The notes under the pieces were generated by a model that saw only the letters and a program-made list of their open reading frames with translations, searched no databases and had not been told where the DNA came from. 64,000 nt of DNA from Capra hircus (lineage: Eukaryota; Chordata; Mammalia; Artiodactyla; Bovidae), in contig NW_017189851.1 of assembly GCF_001704415.2 (NCBI RefSeq), forward strand, positions 372,001-436,000, given 5' to 3'. Position numbers and translations under genes: made by a program. This document shows, one piece after another, positions 22,830 through 33,719 of this stretch (positions are counted from its first letter, which is position 1; each line of letters begins with the position of its first letter).

Positions 22830-23520
22830 GGAGGCTTATTGTCCTGGATGACTTCCTCTTCCACCCGAAAGCACGGAGTTATTTCCAAGTTATTTTGAAC
22901 AGGGCGACCTCTTTAAAATCTGCATACACAGCGTCTTGGGATGTGTGGTCAGGGAGGCACTGGGGGATTTTCTGCTGACAAACAGGCCGGCTCCCGCTTT
23001 TCAAAGTCACCTGGTATTTTTGATCGTCTGTACCTTTTGTAACTTCCTCTGAATAAGAGGAAACATGGTTGCCAGTTGTGTTTAATTTATTTTAAACAAA
23101 TCAAAGCACTGATTTCTGCTTCCTGCCTGTGTAATAGTTGAGCTGCAGGCGGCTTCAAAGGGCAGAGTGAGTGTTGCTGAGTGATTGTGGGTCTGTTGTA
23201 TTATATCATAAACAGTTCAAAGCTCTCATTGTACAGGGCCAAGGGCGCAGCCCAGAGACACCGCTTTTTAGGGGGGCGGGGAGAGCTCTAGGGGACATTT
23301 TGATTGGCCCCGTGCTAGTTAGATTAAATCTGGATGTCGCTAGAATGTATATTTACGCAGAGACTGGGAGTTTGTTGTTCCTGTTTCTCTAGCCCTGCAC
23401 AACATTTTGTGAAAGCTTTATCTCCAACGCCAGGTTGTTGCAAAGGCCCCGAAGAAAGAACACGAAACACTTACTCATTACTTGGTTTTCTTACAGGTTC
23501 GGGGGTTTAGGAAACGCCAC
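22830..23520. promoter_or_regulatory. Repeat-poor block with ETS/FOX/TCF/GATA-type motifs (candidate enhancer)
   Basis: Motifs visible are ETS cores (ACTTCCTC at 22851 and 23042, GAGGAAAC near 23057), a FOX-like TTTAAACAAA at 23091-23100 overlapping a TCF/LEF-like ATCAAAG at 23100-23106, and a GATA-like TTATCT at 23418-23423. The block is not GC-rich, unlike most of the window. CLDN5, an endothelial gene, lies 18 kb away. The enhancer role is inference only. Confidence 0.3.
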
Positions 23521-24244
23521 CTAGATTAGCTGTTTGTCTCCTTCGGACAGGCCTCCCCCCCCAGAACCTCTCTCTCCTTGGGCCGAAGGCACTGGGGATT
23601 CAGAATCCAACATTCCCAGAGCCACACAGGGCAGGTGCCGGGCGGGCAGGTGTTTACAGCAGACATGGTGCACCCGCCGCTCCCTGGATTCCTGGAGCAA
23701 GCTGGCTTGTTGTAAAAACATTCCCAAGGTTCTGGAGCTCAGTCTCCCGGACTCCCCCGCGCCCCCACCAGCCGCGACAGCATCCGGGCTTTCTGCTCCT
23801 GGACCTTAGGACGTGCCAGGGCCTCCGGGCTGCGTGGGAGCCCGTGGGAGCCGCCCTCTCTCCCGCCTGACACGCGGGAACAACACGTGTGAGCGCCTCG
23901 GGGGACCCGCTCAGGGCCTGGGCTGCTGAGCACACGCACGTCCAGCCTCCAGCCTGCATCCCGGCCGGCACCATTCCCCGTGCGCAGGCTCTGGCAAGCG
24001 CGTGTGCAGCCGCCACGCGGGACTGAGCGAGGGCGGGCGTGAGACCCCGGCCCCCGGAAGCCCCGGTGCTGGGCCCGCCAGCGCCTGCCCTTTGGCCCTG
24101 CGGTGTGAGAGCTCCAGCGCTCTGTTCGCACTTCTTGGGAAGTGCTGATAAGACGGGAAAAGAATAAATCAAGCGCGAAGTTACATGTTTCCTGGCTGAG
24201 GAAGCAAAAATCCAAGTGTGACCTTGGAAGTCCTCCTGGACACT

Positions 24245-24420
24245 ACATTAAAAAATTTTTTTTAACCCATGGTGACTTTCTCTTTTTTTTTTTAAATTGT
24301 GGTAAAGTTTATATAACATAGAAGTGACCGTTCTCGCCATTTCTAAGGACACTAAGCTCGTGGTGCTGAACGGCCGCCACCGCTCCTCCGCAGCGTCCGC
24401 CCGGCCCTGGCAGCCACGCC
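24245..24420 (-). repeat. Old L1 3' region fragment, becoming GC-rich
   Basis: 'aaattgtggtaaagtttata' followed by a diverged version of the usual L1 antisense 3' sequence. The right part has become CpG-rich. Confidence 0.5.
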
Positions 24421-24436
24421 GCCCCCGCCCCCGCCC

Positions 24437-24545
24437 GTTACCCCGGAAGTGGGTCCCGTTACCCCGGAAGTGGCTCCCGCGCCCCGCCCCCCAGCGCCAT
24501 GTCTGCGCCACGCTTGGAGGCAGAGAGGGCGGCCATCTTTGTTGA
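24437..24545. promoter_or_regulatory. Tandem ETS sites with YY1-like site (promoter-like cluster)
   Basis: Two adjacent 21-bp units (24437-24457 and 24458-24478) each hold CCGGAAGTG, the ETS/GABP consensus. A GC box-like stretch follows, then GCGGCCATCTTTG at 24529-24541, whose complement contains the YY1 core AAGATGGC. This combination is typical of TATA-less housekeeping promoters. No gene is attached to it. Confidence 0.4.
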
Positions 24546-24943
24546 TCTGGCCCTGACTGGAGCTGCCTGAGGAGAGACGTCCTCCTTCCGAGGAGGGGGT
24601 CTGTCGGCCGGCCGCCTTCTCTGTAGTGTCACAGGTGGCCGGGCTGGAGCCCCGTGTGCCAGGCACGGCCCTCAAGCCCACGGGGGCTGGCGCTGGCGCA
24701 CGGCTGTTGGCCTTCAGGAACCTTGTCTCATGGGAGAGGAGCGGGCAGCTGATGAACGCGATGGGTGGGTGGGGGGCGAGAATGGAGGTGAGAGTGGGGG
24801 CGAGCGGGGGCATAGGGAGTGACTCCCAGGTTGTTTGTCTCCGCCCCTGAGAGTACCACGCGGGCCTCGAGTTTGAGTCGCATCCTGCAGATGCGAAACC
24901 AGGCGCAGGGAGGCTGAGTCGAGGGTGTCTTTCTGGGTCCCAA

Positions 24944-25006
24944 GGGGCGGAGGGCAGGGGGCGGAGGGCAGGGGGCGGAGGGCAGGGGGCGGAGGGCAGG
25001 GGCGGA
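24944..25006. repeat. 15-bp minisatellite
   Basis: About four copies of the unit GCGGAGGGCAGGGGG. Confidence 0.9.
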
Positions 25007-25837
25007 CTGGCTGCCCAGTGCCTGTGGGCGGGGCTGAGTGTCCAGGCCTTCGTCAGCGACGCCGCGGAGGCAGCGGGCGTCTGCGTGTCCTCCTTCCCCA
25101 GGCCCGGCGTGTGCGAGCGAGGCCTCGGCCTTCCCTCCTGGGGACGGTGGCCGGCTGGGGCCACCTCGGGGTTGATTTTCTCACGCCGGGGTCCACTGTG
25201 GGTCTGTGGAAGGGGAACCACTTCTCCTGTGTTTGGGGCAGCTCTCCGAGGGACGACGTCAGTCCAGGCACGGGGCCAGGCCGCGCGCGCGTGGCCACTG
25301 ACCCTTGGCCCTGCGGCCTCTCGCTTGTCCACACTGTTTCCTCCACAGCTGATGTCACTGTGGTTTCACCCTTTGCCCAGGCTGTTCCCTGGGGGGGAGT
25401 TAGGCCGGACCCCACCCTCCTGACCCCCGCTCAGGCGCTCGGAGTGGCCGCTGCCGCATTCCCTGGTGGGAGGAAGCTGAAAGGAGATTTCACCACTCTG
25501 TCGTCAGGGTCCGTACACCGCTCTGCTGGGACACGGTCATCATGGAGGCCGGTCTCCAGCCACACCTGGGGCCGCATGGCCTGCAGAGCCGGAAACGCTT
25601 CCTGCCTGGCCCTTCCCAACCCAGGCTGGGGGGCCGCCTCCCCACCGCGACAGAGATCAGGCGGGTGGTGGCAGCTCACGTGGTCAGCTCTCTGGACGAC
25701 CACGGGGACTTCCTCAGAAGCTGAGCACGTAAGGAGGGGCCACTCTCTGCTGCCAGCGACCTCTGGGTGAAAAGTGAGGATGAGGACAGGGTGGGTTTGG
25801 GTAGATTTTCTGCCCCCTCACTGTGTGACTTTTAGAA

Positions 25838-25935
25838 ATTGTGGTAAAGTATTCATGACATAAAATACATCCCCTTAAACATTCTTCCCTTTGGCAGATT
25901 TTTGCCAAGTGCGGTTCACGTGGCACCGATTTCAT
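25838..25935 (-). repeat. L1 3' region fragment
   Basis: 'aaattgtggtaaagtattca' and 'cataaaatacatccccttaa' are typical of the antisense of old L1 3' ends. Confidence 0.55.
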
Positions 25936-26107
25936 GGTCCGCCATAAGACAGTTAGCACGTTTACTCTTAAAGCTGGGGGTAAGTCTGGAGTCTGCTCGC
26001 CTACAACTCTGAAAACCAGGAAACTCCTCTTTGTTCAAGCTCGGAAGATATGAAAGCTTACGTGCGATAAAACATCACGATGCAGATTTATTAATTTGCA
26101 GGGAGCC

Positions 26108-26715
26108 CAGGTCAGTGGCAGTTTTATTTTCTTAGGCTCCAAAATCAATGTAGCTGGCAACTGTGGCCATGAAATTAAAAGATACTTGCTCTTTGGAAGG
26201 AAAGCTATAACACACCTAGACAGCGTATTAAAAAGCGGAGACTTTACTTTGCCAACAAAGGTCCGTCTGGTCAAGGCTATGGTTTTTCCAGTGGTCATGT
26301 ACGGACGTGAGGGTTGGACCATAAAGAAGCCTGAGTGCCAAAGAATTGATGCTTTTGGACTGTGGTGTTGGAGAAGACTCTTGAGAGTCCCTCAGACTGC
26401 AAGGAGATCAAACTAGTCAGTCCTAAAGGAAATCAACCCTGAATATTCACTGGAAGGACTGATGCTGCAGCTGAAGCTCTAGTACTTGGGCCACCTAATG
26501 CAAAGAAGTGACTCATTGGAGAAGACCCTGATGCTGTGAAAGACTGAAGGCGGGAGGAGACGGGGGTGACAGAGAGTGAGATGGTTGGATGGCATCACCG
26601 GCTGAATGGAGATGAGTTTGAGTAAACTCCAGGACTTAGTGATGGACAGGGAAGCCTGGCCTGCTGCCGTCCATGGGGTTGCAAAGAGTCAGACTCAACT
26701 TAGGGACCGAAGAGT
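26108..26715 (+). mobile_element. BovB LINE, 3' part
   Basis: + strand copy. The open stretch 26096-26416 encodes the post-RT segment of BovB (residue pattern ...GHEIKR..LFGRKA, VFPVVMYG). After about 26415 the frame is broken by a stop. It ends with the usual 'ggttgcaaagagtcagactc' tail. 5'-truncated and inactive. Confidence 0.92.
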
Positions 26716-27004
26716 AACAGGAAGTTGGCTATGGAATGACCACCTTGGTATAAAAGTCCATTTGAAAGATTATTATCAGAAGTTGCAGTGGGGGCTGACT
26801 GCATTAAGACTGTTCAGGATCCAGCCAGAAGTCTGAAGCTGCAGCCCTGCTGGCTCTCTGCCTGGACACTAGTCCATTAAAATATCCTTTCTCCAAAAAT
26901 GCCCCCACACTTAAGAACCGCGGTTCCCAGGGGCCGCTGCAGTACTGCCCAGAGACCTCTGTTTGCCATCACTCTGGTTTTCTTTGGTTTGGGGCTTTCA
27001 TTTT

Positions 27005-27560
27005 TTTTTCAATTTTTATTGTGGTAAAATACACATACCATAAGATGTAGTGTTTTAGGTATTTTTAAGCATATGGCTCGGTGGCATCAAGTATGTTCGT
27101 ATTGTGCAGCCATTGCCGCCAGCATCTCCAGAACTTTGCGTCTCCCCAGACTGACACTCTGTCCCCATCAAACGCTCACCCCGCCTCCCCTCCCCAGCCG
27201 CTGGCCCCCCCATCTACTCTCTGTCTCTGCGAGTCTCATGCCTCCAGGGACCTCACATACGTGGGATGACACAGGTCTGGCTCTCACGGAGGGCCGCGTC
27301 CTCAGGGCTCATTCATGTTGTAGCAGGCGTCCCGATTTCCTGCCTCTTTAGGGCCGAGTGATATTCCAGCGTGCGTTTATTTGACTGGCTCTGCTGCCAC
27401 ATCTGGCTTCGTCACCCCCCCAGCGGCGCACACTGGGGCTGCTTCCCCCGTTAGCGGTTGTGGCTGAAGGGGCTGTGAAGCTGGGGGTGCAAATGTCCCT
27501 CCAGGACGCTGCTCTGTGACTCAGGCTGCACAGAAAGCTGTGCACGGGGCCCCGCTTCCT
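27005..27560 (-). repeat. Old L1 3' part
   Basis: 'tttttattgtggtaaaatac' to 'gtgatattccagcgtgcgtt' and beyond aligns in order with the reverse complement of an old L1 3' end. Confidence 0.7.
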
Positions 27561-27564
27561 CCAC

Positions 27565-29215
27565 ACGCCCCGTGGAGCGCTCATCTTCTGTTTCCTCAAA
27601 TGCTAGCCATCATAATGGGCGGGGGGTGGTTTCAGTTTTTCTTTTAAATAAGGCGTCATGTGCACCCAGTGAAATCACAGACCTCGCTTCCCACCGGAGG
27701 AGCTGTGGCAGTTGAACACTGTCCAGAGAGAACTTTTCCAGCTCCGGGAAGTTCCGCGGGCTCTTTCCCATCGGTCCCTCCCACCCTCCACTCGCCACCG
27801 TGGCCAGGGCAGGCGGGGTGCCTCCTCGCTCTCCACGTGGCTGCCCCCCCAGGCGGAGCCTGTAGCAGGTGTTCCGTGACCTGAGTTGGCCTCCGCGGCC
27901 CGGTGGGGTCAGGGCCTCTCCCCGCCGGAAGCGACGTGCCGTTGGGGCGGGAGAGAGGCCGCCTGCAGCACGGCTTCTCCGCTTGCTTCTGCAGGACGCA
28001 ACACAGGATGCCCCATCCTCCTGGATGACCAGGAAGTGATGTCAGCCCAGGTGCTTCCGAGCCCAGGGGCGGAGGGCTGGGGGAAGGTTCTCAGAGCGAG
28101 GGTCAGGCCTGGGCTGACCACTCTTTCCCCGAATCTGCTCAACTTGGAAGACAGTGCCATTGGCTTCGTGGGCAGCAGGTTCTTGGAAAGCTGGTCCAGC
28201 CCGGTGCCTGGGTGACCTGGGTCTCCTCACCTTCCCCGAGGATTTGCTGAGTGACCGCAGATGAGCCTTCTTCTCTGTCAGAACCTCGCTTTTCATTTAT
28301 CTGTGATTAGTTCTTCCAGGCACTCGGGAGACAGAACGCTGGGGCCCGAGGTGGCTGGAACCCCTTGGGCAGATGATGCCTCGTCACATCAAGCCCGCCA
28401 GACCTCGGTGGGGGTCAAATCCGGGTGGGGAGGGTCTGGATGAGTCCCTCTGAGGGAGTCTCCCCTAAAGGATGGGTAGGATTTACCCATGCCCCATGCT
28501 GAGGCAGCTGAGCTTCAGGGACTCAGGTCGCCCGACCTCCAAGGCGCGTGCAGGGGCTCCGTGGTGGCCCCTTGGCACAGGGATACAGCCCGGGTGGGTA
28601 CCAGCCTGTACTGGTCGCCCCCAAGCTCGGTGCAGGGGGAGCTCCTGGGGCCACAGCCGTCCTACCGAGCCTCCGTGGCTGCCGGCGTCTTCACCAGCCT
28701 CAGGCGAGAAGAGGGTCGAGTTTCCACTTCAGTTCTCTTCCCTAGCATCAGCTTTTCTAACAGTGGCCCGGATGATTTGGCAGTCTCGGGCGCTGGGTCC
28801 CGCTCGCTGGCAGTGGGCTACCCCATCATCACGTGGGGACTCGCGGTGTCCACGCCTCACGCACCTCCATCTGCGGGGAGTCAGTGAATCGATGTTCTCC
28901 GGGAAGAAGCAAAACCTGAGCAGGATGCAGAGGACCAGTGGCTTCCCCCACCAGGCTCCAGCCGCAGGGTCTCTGCTTTCTTCTCTCTTCAGTGGTGGGG
29001 AATGCACACGATGGGGACGCGGTGTCTGAACCATGTCCACGTGCCCAGCCCAGGAGCAGCGGTTGCGCCAGCAGCCTCAGCTCTCCACCCACTGCAGACC
29101 CAGAACCACCGCCCCCCAAACCCCCCGACCGCCCCCCACCCCCGGTGTTGCGGGCAGTGTTAGTGGTACCTCCGTGCCGAGCACGGGCTGAACAGGCACC
29201 TCACGCTGGACCGCC
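27565..29215. other. Intergenic DNA
   Basis: GC-rich unique sequence without recognisable gene or repeat. Long open frames at 28472-29029 (+) and 28489-28887 (+) overlap one another in different frames and show no domain. Confidence 0.4.
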
Positions 29216-29220
29216 TGCCC

Positions 29221-29370
29221 GGGGAGCTGAGGAGGACGTGGGCACTTATGTGTTGCATGTGGGGATGTCTCAGAGCCCCAGGTCATGCTGTGAGCTGGGG
29301 AGCTGAGGAGGACTCGGGCATTTGTGTGTTGAATGTGGGGATGTCAGAGCCCCAGGTCACGCTCTGAGCT
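29221..29370. repeat. Two-copy tandem duplication of about 75 bp
   Basis: Copies 29221-29296 and 29297-29370 both start GGGGAGCTGAGGAGGAC and end at GAGCT, with a few substitutions and a 2-bp difference. Confidence 0.9.
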
Positions 29371-29474
29371 CCCAGTGAGAAGTGGCTGCCCCACACCAGC
29401 AGACGGCCACCTCGATCGCGGTGCTTTGGGGGTGAATTCTCCTGACTTTGCATTCCAGAGGAGTGTGGTGTCAT

Positions 29475-29606
29475 TTTGGAGAAGGCATCACCGACTCGAT
29501 GGACATGAGTTTGAGCAAACTCCAGGAGACGGCGATGGACAGGGAAGCCTGGAGGGCTGCAGTCCATGGGGTCGCAGAGAGTCGGACACAACTGACTGAA
29601 CAACAC
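29475..29606 (+). mobile_element. BovB 3' tail
   Basis: 'gatggacatgagtttgagca' to 'gtcgcagagagtcggacaca' is the terminal part of BovB. Only about 130 bp are present. Confidence 0.85.
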
Positions 29607-29607
29607 G

Positions 29608-29745
29608 TTTCTGAGGAGCCTCCGTGCGGCTTTCCATAATGGCTGTTGTAGTTCACAAACCCACTAATACTGCACAAGTGTCCCCTTTCCCCCCACATTC
29701 TCACCAACACTTGTTTCTTAAAAAAAAAAAAAATCATAGCCATCC
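29608..29745 (-). repeat. L1 ORF2 3' fragment (first half of a split copy)
   Basis: 'ctttccataatggctgttgt' and 'cattctcaccaacacttgtt' are the reverse complement of the L1 ORF2 3' region. It continues at 29895 after the SINE. Confidence 0.65.
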
Positions 29746-29749
29746 TTGG

Positions 29750-29882
29750 GACTTCCCTGGGGGTCCAGTGGCTAAGACGCCATGCTCCCAATCCCGGGGG
29801 CCTGGGTTCCACCCCTGCTCAAGGAACTAGATCCCACAGGCACAACTAAGGCCTGGAGCAGCCAAATCAGTAAATAAAAATG
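29750..29882 (+). repeat. CHR-type tRNA-Glu SINE inside an L1
   Basis: 'gggacttccctgggggtcca' through 'cagccaaatcagtaaataaa'. It interrupts the L1 fragment at 29608-30200. Confidence 0.85.
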
Positions 29883-29887
29883 AGCAT

Positions 29888-30200
29888 CCAAGTGACCGTG
29901 ACCAGCCTACCAGGTGTTGGGGCGCCGCACTGTGGCTTCGATTCGCCTTTCCCCGACCGTCAGCGATGGCGAGTCTCCTGGTGCAGAGCATCTTTGAGGA
30001 AGGCCTCTCCGCGAGCTTCATTCCAGCTGGGCTCTTGGGTTTGCCGTTGCTGAGCTCTTGGAGCTCTCTGTACGCTCTGGATAGCGACGCTTTATCAGAC
30101 ATGTGACTCTTGAGCGCTTGCTCTCCTTCCACGGGTTCTGTTTTCCCTGTTGAACGTGCCCTGTGATGGACGGGGTGTCGTTTGATGTCACCCCGTGGTT
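29888..30200 (-). repeat. L1 ORF2 3' fragment (second half)
   Basis: 'aagtgaccgtgaccagccta' and 'agcgacgctttatcagacat' continue the same antisense L1 region, in order, after the SINE. Confidence 0.6.
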
Positions 30201-30502
30201 TGATTTTTGTTAAGCAGGTGCCTGTGGGACCCCCACGCAAGAGGCTCCCCTCCACCTGCTGACGCGTGGCCAAGCTGGGCCACGCTGTCATCACAGGGCC
30301 CGGCTTTCCGAGCCAGGGCGTGGAGGGCAGCAGGGGGTTGGGCACTGTCCGCTTCTTTCACAGCAGCAGAAAGGTGCCAGCGTCTTCCTTGCCTGCTTGT
30401 CGTGCCCTGAGTGCCCCCTCTCCCGCCAAGCTCACATGTCCTGACTGTCTCAGAATGTGCCTGTATGTGGAGGTGCTGCTCCAGAGATGATCAAGTTAAA
30501 AT

Positions 30503-30720
30503 GAGGACTTCCCAGGTGGCACTCGTGGTAAAGAACCTGCCTGCCAGCGCGGGAGACATGAGAGACGCAGGTTCGATCCCTGGGTCGGGAAGATTCCCCT
30601 GTGGGAGGACAGGGCAACCCACCCCAGTATTCCTGCCTGGAGAATCTCCAGGAACAGAGGAGCCTGGCAGGCTCCATGGGGTTGCAAAGAGTCAGGCACC
30701 ACTGAAGCGCCTCAGCAGGC
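30503..30720 (+). repeat. Bov-tA SINE
   Basis: 'gaggacttcccaggtggcac' through 'tggggttgcaaagagtcagg'. Confidence 0.9.
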
Positions 30721-31139
30721 CAGGCAAATAGAGTGAGTCCATCAGGGTGGGGTTTAATGCAGCCTGGCCGGCACCCTTACATGGACTCAGACACACAGGG
30801 GTCCGACCATTGAGGCTGCAGCATGAAGACGGCAGTCTGCACGCCCAGGTGAGGGTGATCAGGAGGCGCTGTCCCCACCGACGCCTCGCCCTCGGCCACC
30901 CCTTCTGTGCCAGCCCCTATGGCTGGGGTGGTGCCAGCTCACAGCAGCCGCCTCCCACCCCATCTCCAGTCGGCATTCGCCTTGACGGTGCCCACAGCCG
31001 GCTTGTGGCTCTGGCAGGTGCCTGAGGGCCGGGAGCCCATGTCCGGCCGTGAACCGTGGACGGTACCAGCCTCCTTGGCTTGCCACTCGGAGCCCTGTTT
31101 CCCGGAGCCCTTGGCCGCAGCCCAGCTTTATGTTCCAAA

Positions 31140-32060
31140 TAGGAAAAGGCGGGTGATTTAGAGGCTCAGCCGTCATTAGGCGTTACCTTGATTTATGTAA
31201 AAATAATATTCACTGGTTGAATAACAATGGCCCGGCGTTCACCTGCGGCCTGGGAGCCTCATAAAACGGGCACATTCATCTCCATCGCGATGACATCAAT
31301 TTGCACCAGCCGTTCTTCCAGAGAAATGTATCATGTTGTTCCAAGCGTACCTTCACTCGGTCGTGTCAAGTGGTTCCAGCAGACTGGAGCACATATCTTC
31401 TCTAGGGAAGCTCTTGTCTATTATTTCAGCTGAAAACATTCCTCACACACAATGACTAATCAGGACTGCAGATCAGCGCTGGCCGGGCTGGCCCACCTGC
31501 TTCTCCGCGGCCGGGGCGCGGGCGCCCAGGTTCCGCTGGCCACTGGTGCTGGGAGGAAGCAGGCGGGGGGCCGTTCCTGTTTCCTTTCTCTGGAACTCAA
31601 GGGTATTTTGTCAGCCTTTCCCCGATTTGACTCGAGAGGGTCTGGCCTGCGGGCTCACACCCTGCCCCGGAGGGCTGGCTCCCGGGCGGCCGCCCCGAGG
31701 GGTGACCTCATGCGAGGCGGGCAGCGCTAGCTGTTGCTCCTTTTCTTCTCGGTTCCCCAGGGAAGGCTAATCTCCCGGAACACAGAGCCTCTGGAGGCCC
31801 GAGAAGCCGAGCCCAGGAGGAGCGGGATTGTTTCATTGTTGCCGCCCCGAAGCAGAGTTTGTTTTCCTAGCAGCTCTCTTCCCTTCAGGAAAGCGCTGGC
31901 TTGCGAGCCCGACGGATTATTCCCGCGCCCCTGGCCCTGGCTCTCTCCCCATTGTTCCCGCTGGTTTTTATCGCCGAGATCTCAGCCAAGTTCAATGCCT
32001 TTCTCGGTCGTGTGCTGGTTCCCGCCGCTGGGATGCCCGCCCACCGGTTCCCCGGGCTCT
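31140..32060. promoter_or_regulatory. Repeat-free block with SOX-type motifs (candidate regulatory DNA)
   Basis: SOX-like sites: AACAATGG at 31223-31230, paired ATTGTT cores at 31826-31841, CCATTGTTCC at 31949-31958. No repeat family is recognised in the block. SOX18 has been reported to act on CLDN5, but any link from this distant block is inference. Confidence 0.25.
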
Positions 32061-32539
32061 GAGGGTGAACTCTTGGGGCCCAGTCACCACTTCTCAGGTT
32101 GTGACCCGTCCTGAGCGGCCCCGAAACCCACCCGGGGCGTCGGCAGGACGCTCAGCTGTTTCGATGGCTTGGGGTCCTCCAGCCCAGCATCCGGCGGCTC
32201 CCACCTCGGGTGAAAGCCCACAGTGGCCACCTCGATGGGAGGACTGGAGGGTCAGAAGCTGCAGAGGCCCCTTCCTGACTGACCGCCTGGGTGACTGGCC
32301 GTGACCCCATGGCTTGGCCGAGTCGCCCTCTTCCCCGAGCCTCTCTGGAAGCTGTGCTGTGTCAGTTTCCGCGATCGGCCTCCGGGGTGCGGGGACCGTC
32401 CAGCGTGTGGCCCACAGGAGCCTCTCCCCACACTGAGGACGGGGGGCCGGCCCGTCCTGGAGGTGCTGGGTCTGCAGGCCCTTCAGTGAGGCCGCAGGAT
32501 GCCGAGGAGGGAGACGGGCGCTCAGAAGGTCACCTCCAA

Positions 32540-32890
32540 GTAAAAAAACACCTGCACCCCTGTGTGCGTGGCGGCACCACTCGCAGTGGCAAAGCGCCGC
32601 GGTGGCTTGAGTGCCGCTGACGATGAGTGGACAAAGCACGGGGCGTGCACGCAGTGGACACGGCTCAGGCACGCAAGCGATGAGGCGCTGCCGCAGGCGG
32701 CCACGTGGGCTGCGCTGGAGACGGCCACGCCGAGCGAGGCGAGCCGGAGAGGCAGGCGCCATGCGCCGTCACGGACGTGCGACTCTCACACCACACAGAT
32801 GGACGCGCCTACGGAAGAGAGACAGACCCGGGGGCCTGGACGGCACACCGGTGGCTGCCGAGGGGGAGGAGGTGGCAGAGGGCAGGGCCG
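32540..32890 (+). repeat. Strongly GC-shifted L1 3' relic
   Basis: 'cctgtgtgcgtggcggcacc', 'gacgatgagtggacaaagca', 'gaggcaggcgccatgcgccg' and 'gacctgcagaagcaac'-like order follow the L1 3' end on the + strand. Many A/T sites are changed to G/C. Confidence 0.4.
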
Positions 32891-33049
32891 GGAGTCGGGG
32901 ACCTGCAGAAGCAACGGGGCCTGGCCCTCCGAGCGCAGGGCTGGGAAAGAGCTTCCAGGCGCACAGGGCTTCAGACCGCAGTGAGTTTATTCAGAGCAAA
33001 GAGCAGAGATAACAAGTGCAGCCGGCCGGGGGCCCACGCTTTTCATGGG

Positions 33050-33265
33050 TTGTGTGTGTGAAAGTGTTAACTCGGTCGTGTCCGACTCTGCAACCCCGCG
33101 GACTGTAGCCCGCCAGGCTCCTCTGTCCGTGGGATTCTCCAGGCAAGAACACTGGAGTGGGTTGCCGTGCCGTCCTTCAGGGGATCTTTGAAATCCAGGG
33201 ATCCAACCCTGGTCTCCCACATTGCAGGCGGATTCTTTACCGTCTGAGCCAGCTGGGGAGCCCCA
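33050..33265 (-). repeat. Bov-tA SINE
   Basis: Full-length type: 'aactcggtcgtgtccgactc' to 'ctgagccagctggggagccc'. Confidence 0.92.
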
Positions 33266-33294
33266 ACCTTGATGTGGGACTCCACAAAACGATT

Positions 33295-33476
33295 ACATGC
33301 GAGACGGGTAAACACGAGGCCCTACTGCGGAGCGCAGGGAACTATAAGGTATTCAATATCTTGTGGTAAACCATGATGGGTAAGGATATTTTAAAAAGAA
33401 TTGTCCGTATGCGTGTAACTGAGTCACTTTACCGCAGAGATTGGCGCAACATTGTAAATCAACGATAAAGTGAAAA
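33295..33476 (+). repeat. Ruminant L1 3' end
   Basis: 'gtaaacacgaggccctactg', 'tattcaatatcttgtggtaa' and 'cattgtaaatcaacgataaa' match the common ruminant L1 3'UTR. Between two Bov-tA copies. Confidence 0.65.
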
Positions 33477-33479
33477 ATA

Positions 33480-33688
33480 GCGAAAGTGAAGTCTCTCAGT
33501 CGTGTCCGACTCAGTGCGACCCCTTGGACTGCAGCCCACCAGGCTCCTCCGTCCATGGGATTTTCCAGGCAAGAGCACTGGAGTGGGGTGCCATTGCCTT
33601 CTCCAGGGGATCTTCCCGACTCAGGGATCGAACCCGGGTCTCCCGCACTGCAGACTCCCGCTTTACCGTCTGAGCCACCAGGGACAAT
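33480..33688 (-). repeat. Bov-tA SINE
   Basis: Full-length type: 'tcagtcgtgtccgactcagt' to 'gtctgagccaccagggacaa'. Confidence 0.93.
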
Positions 33689-33719
33689 TTTTTAAAATAA
33701 ATTTTTTTTAAAAAAAGGA

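Noticed and set aside
24352..25332. 326-codon open frame on the - strand
   Set aside because: Crosses a minisatellite and an L1 relic, with no splice sites or conserved domain. The composition explains it.
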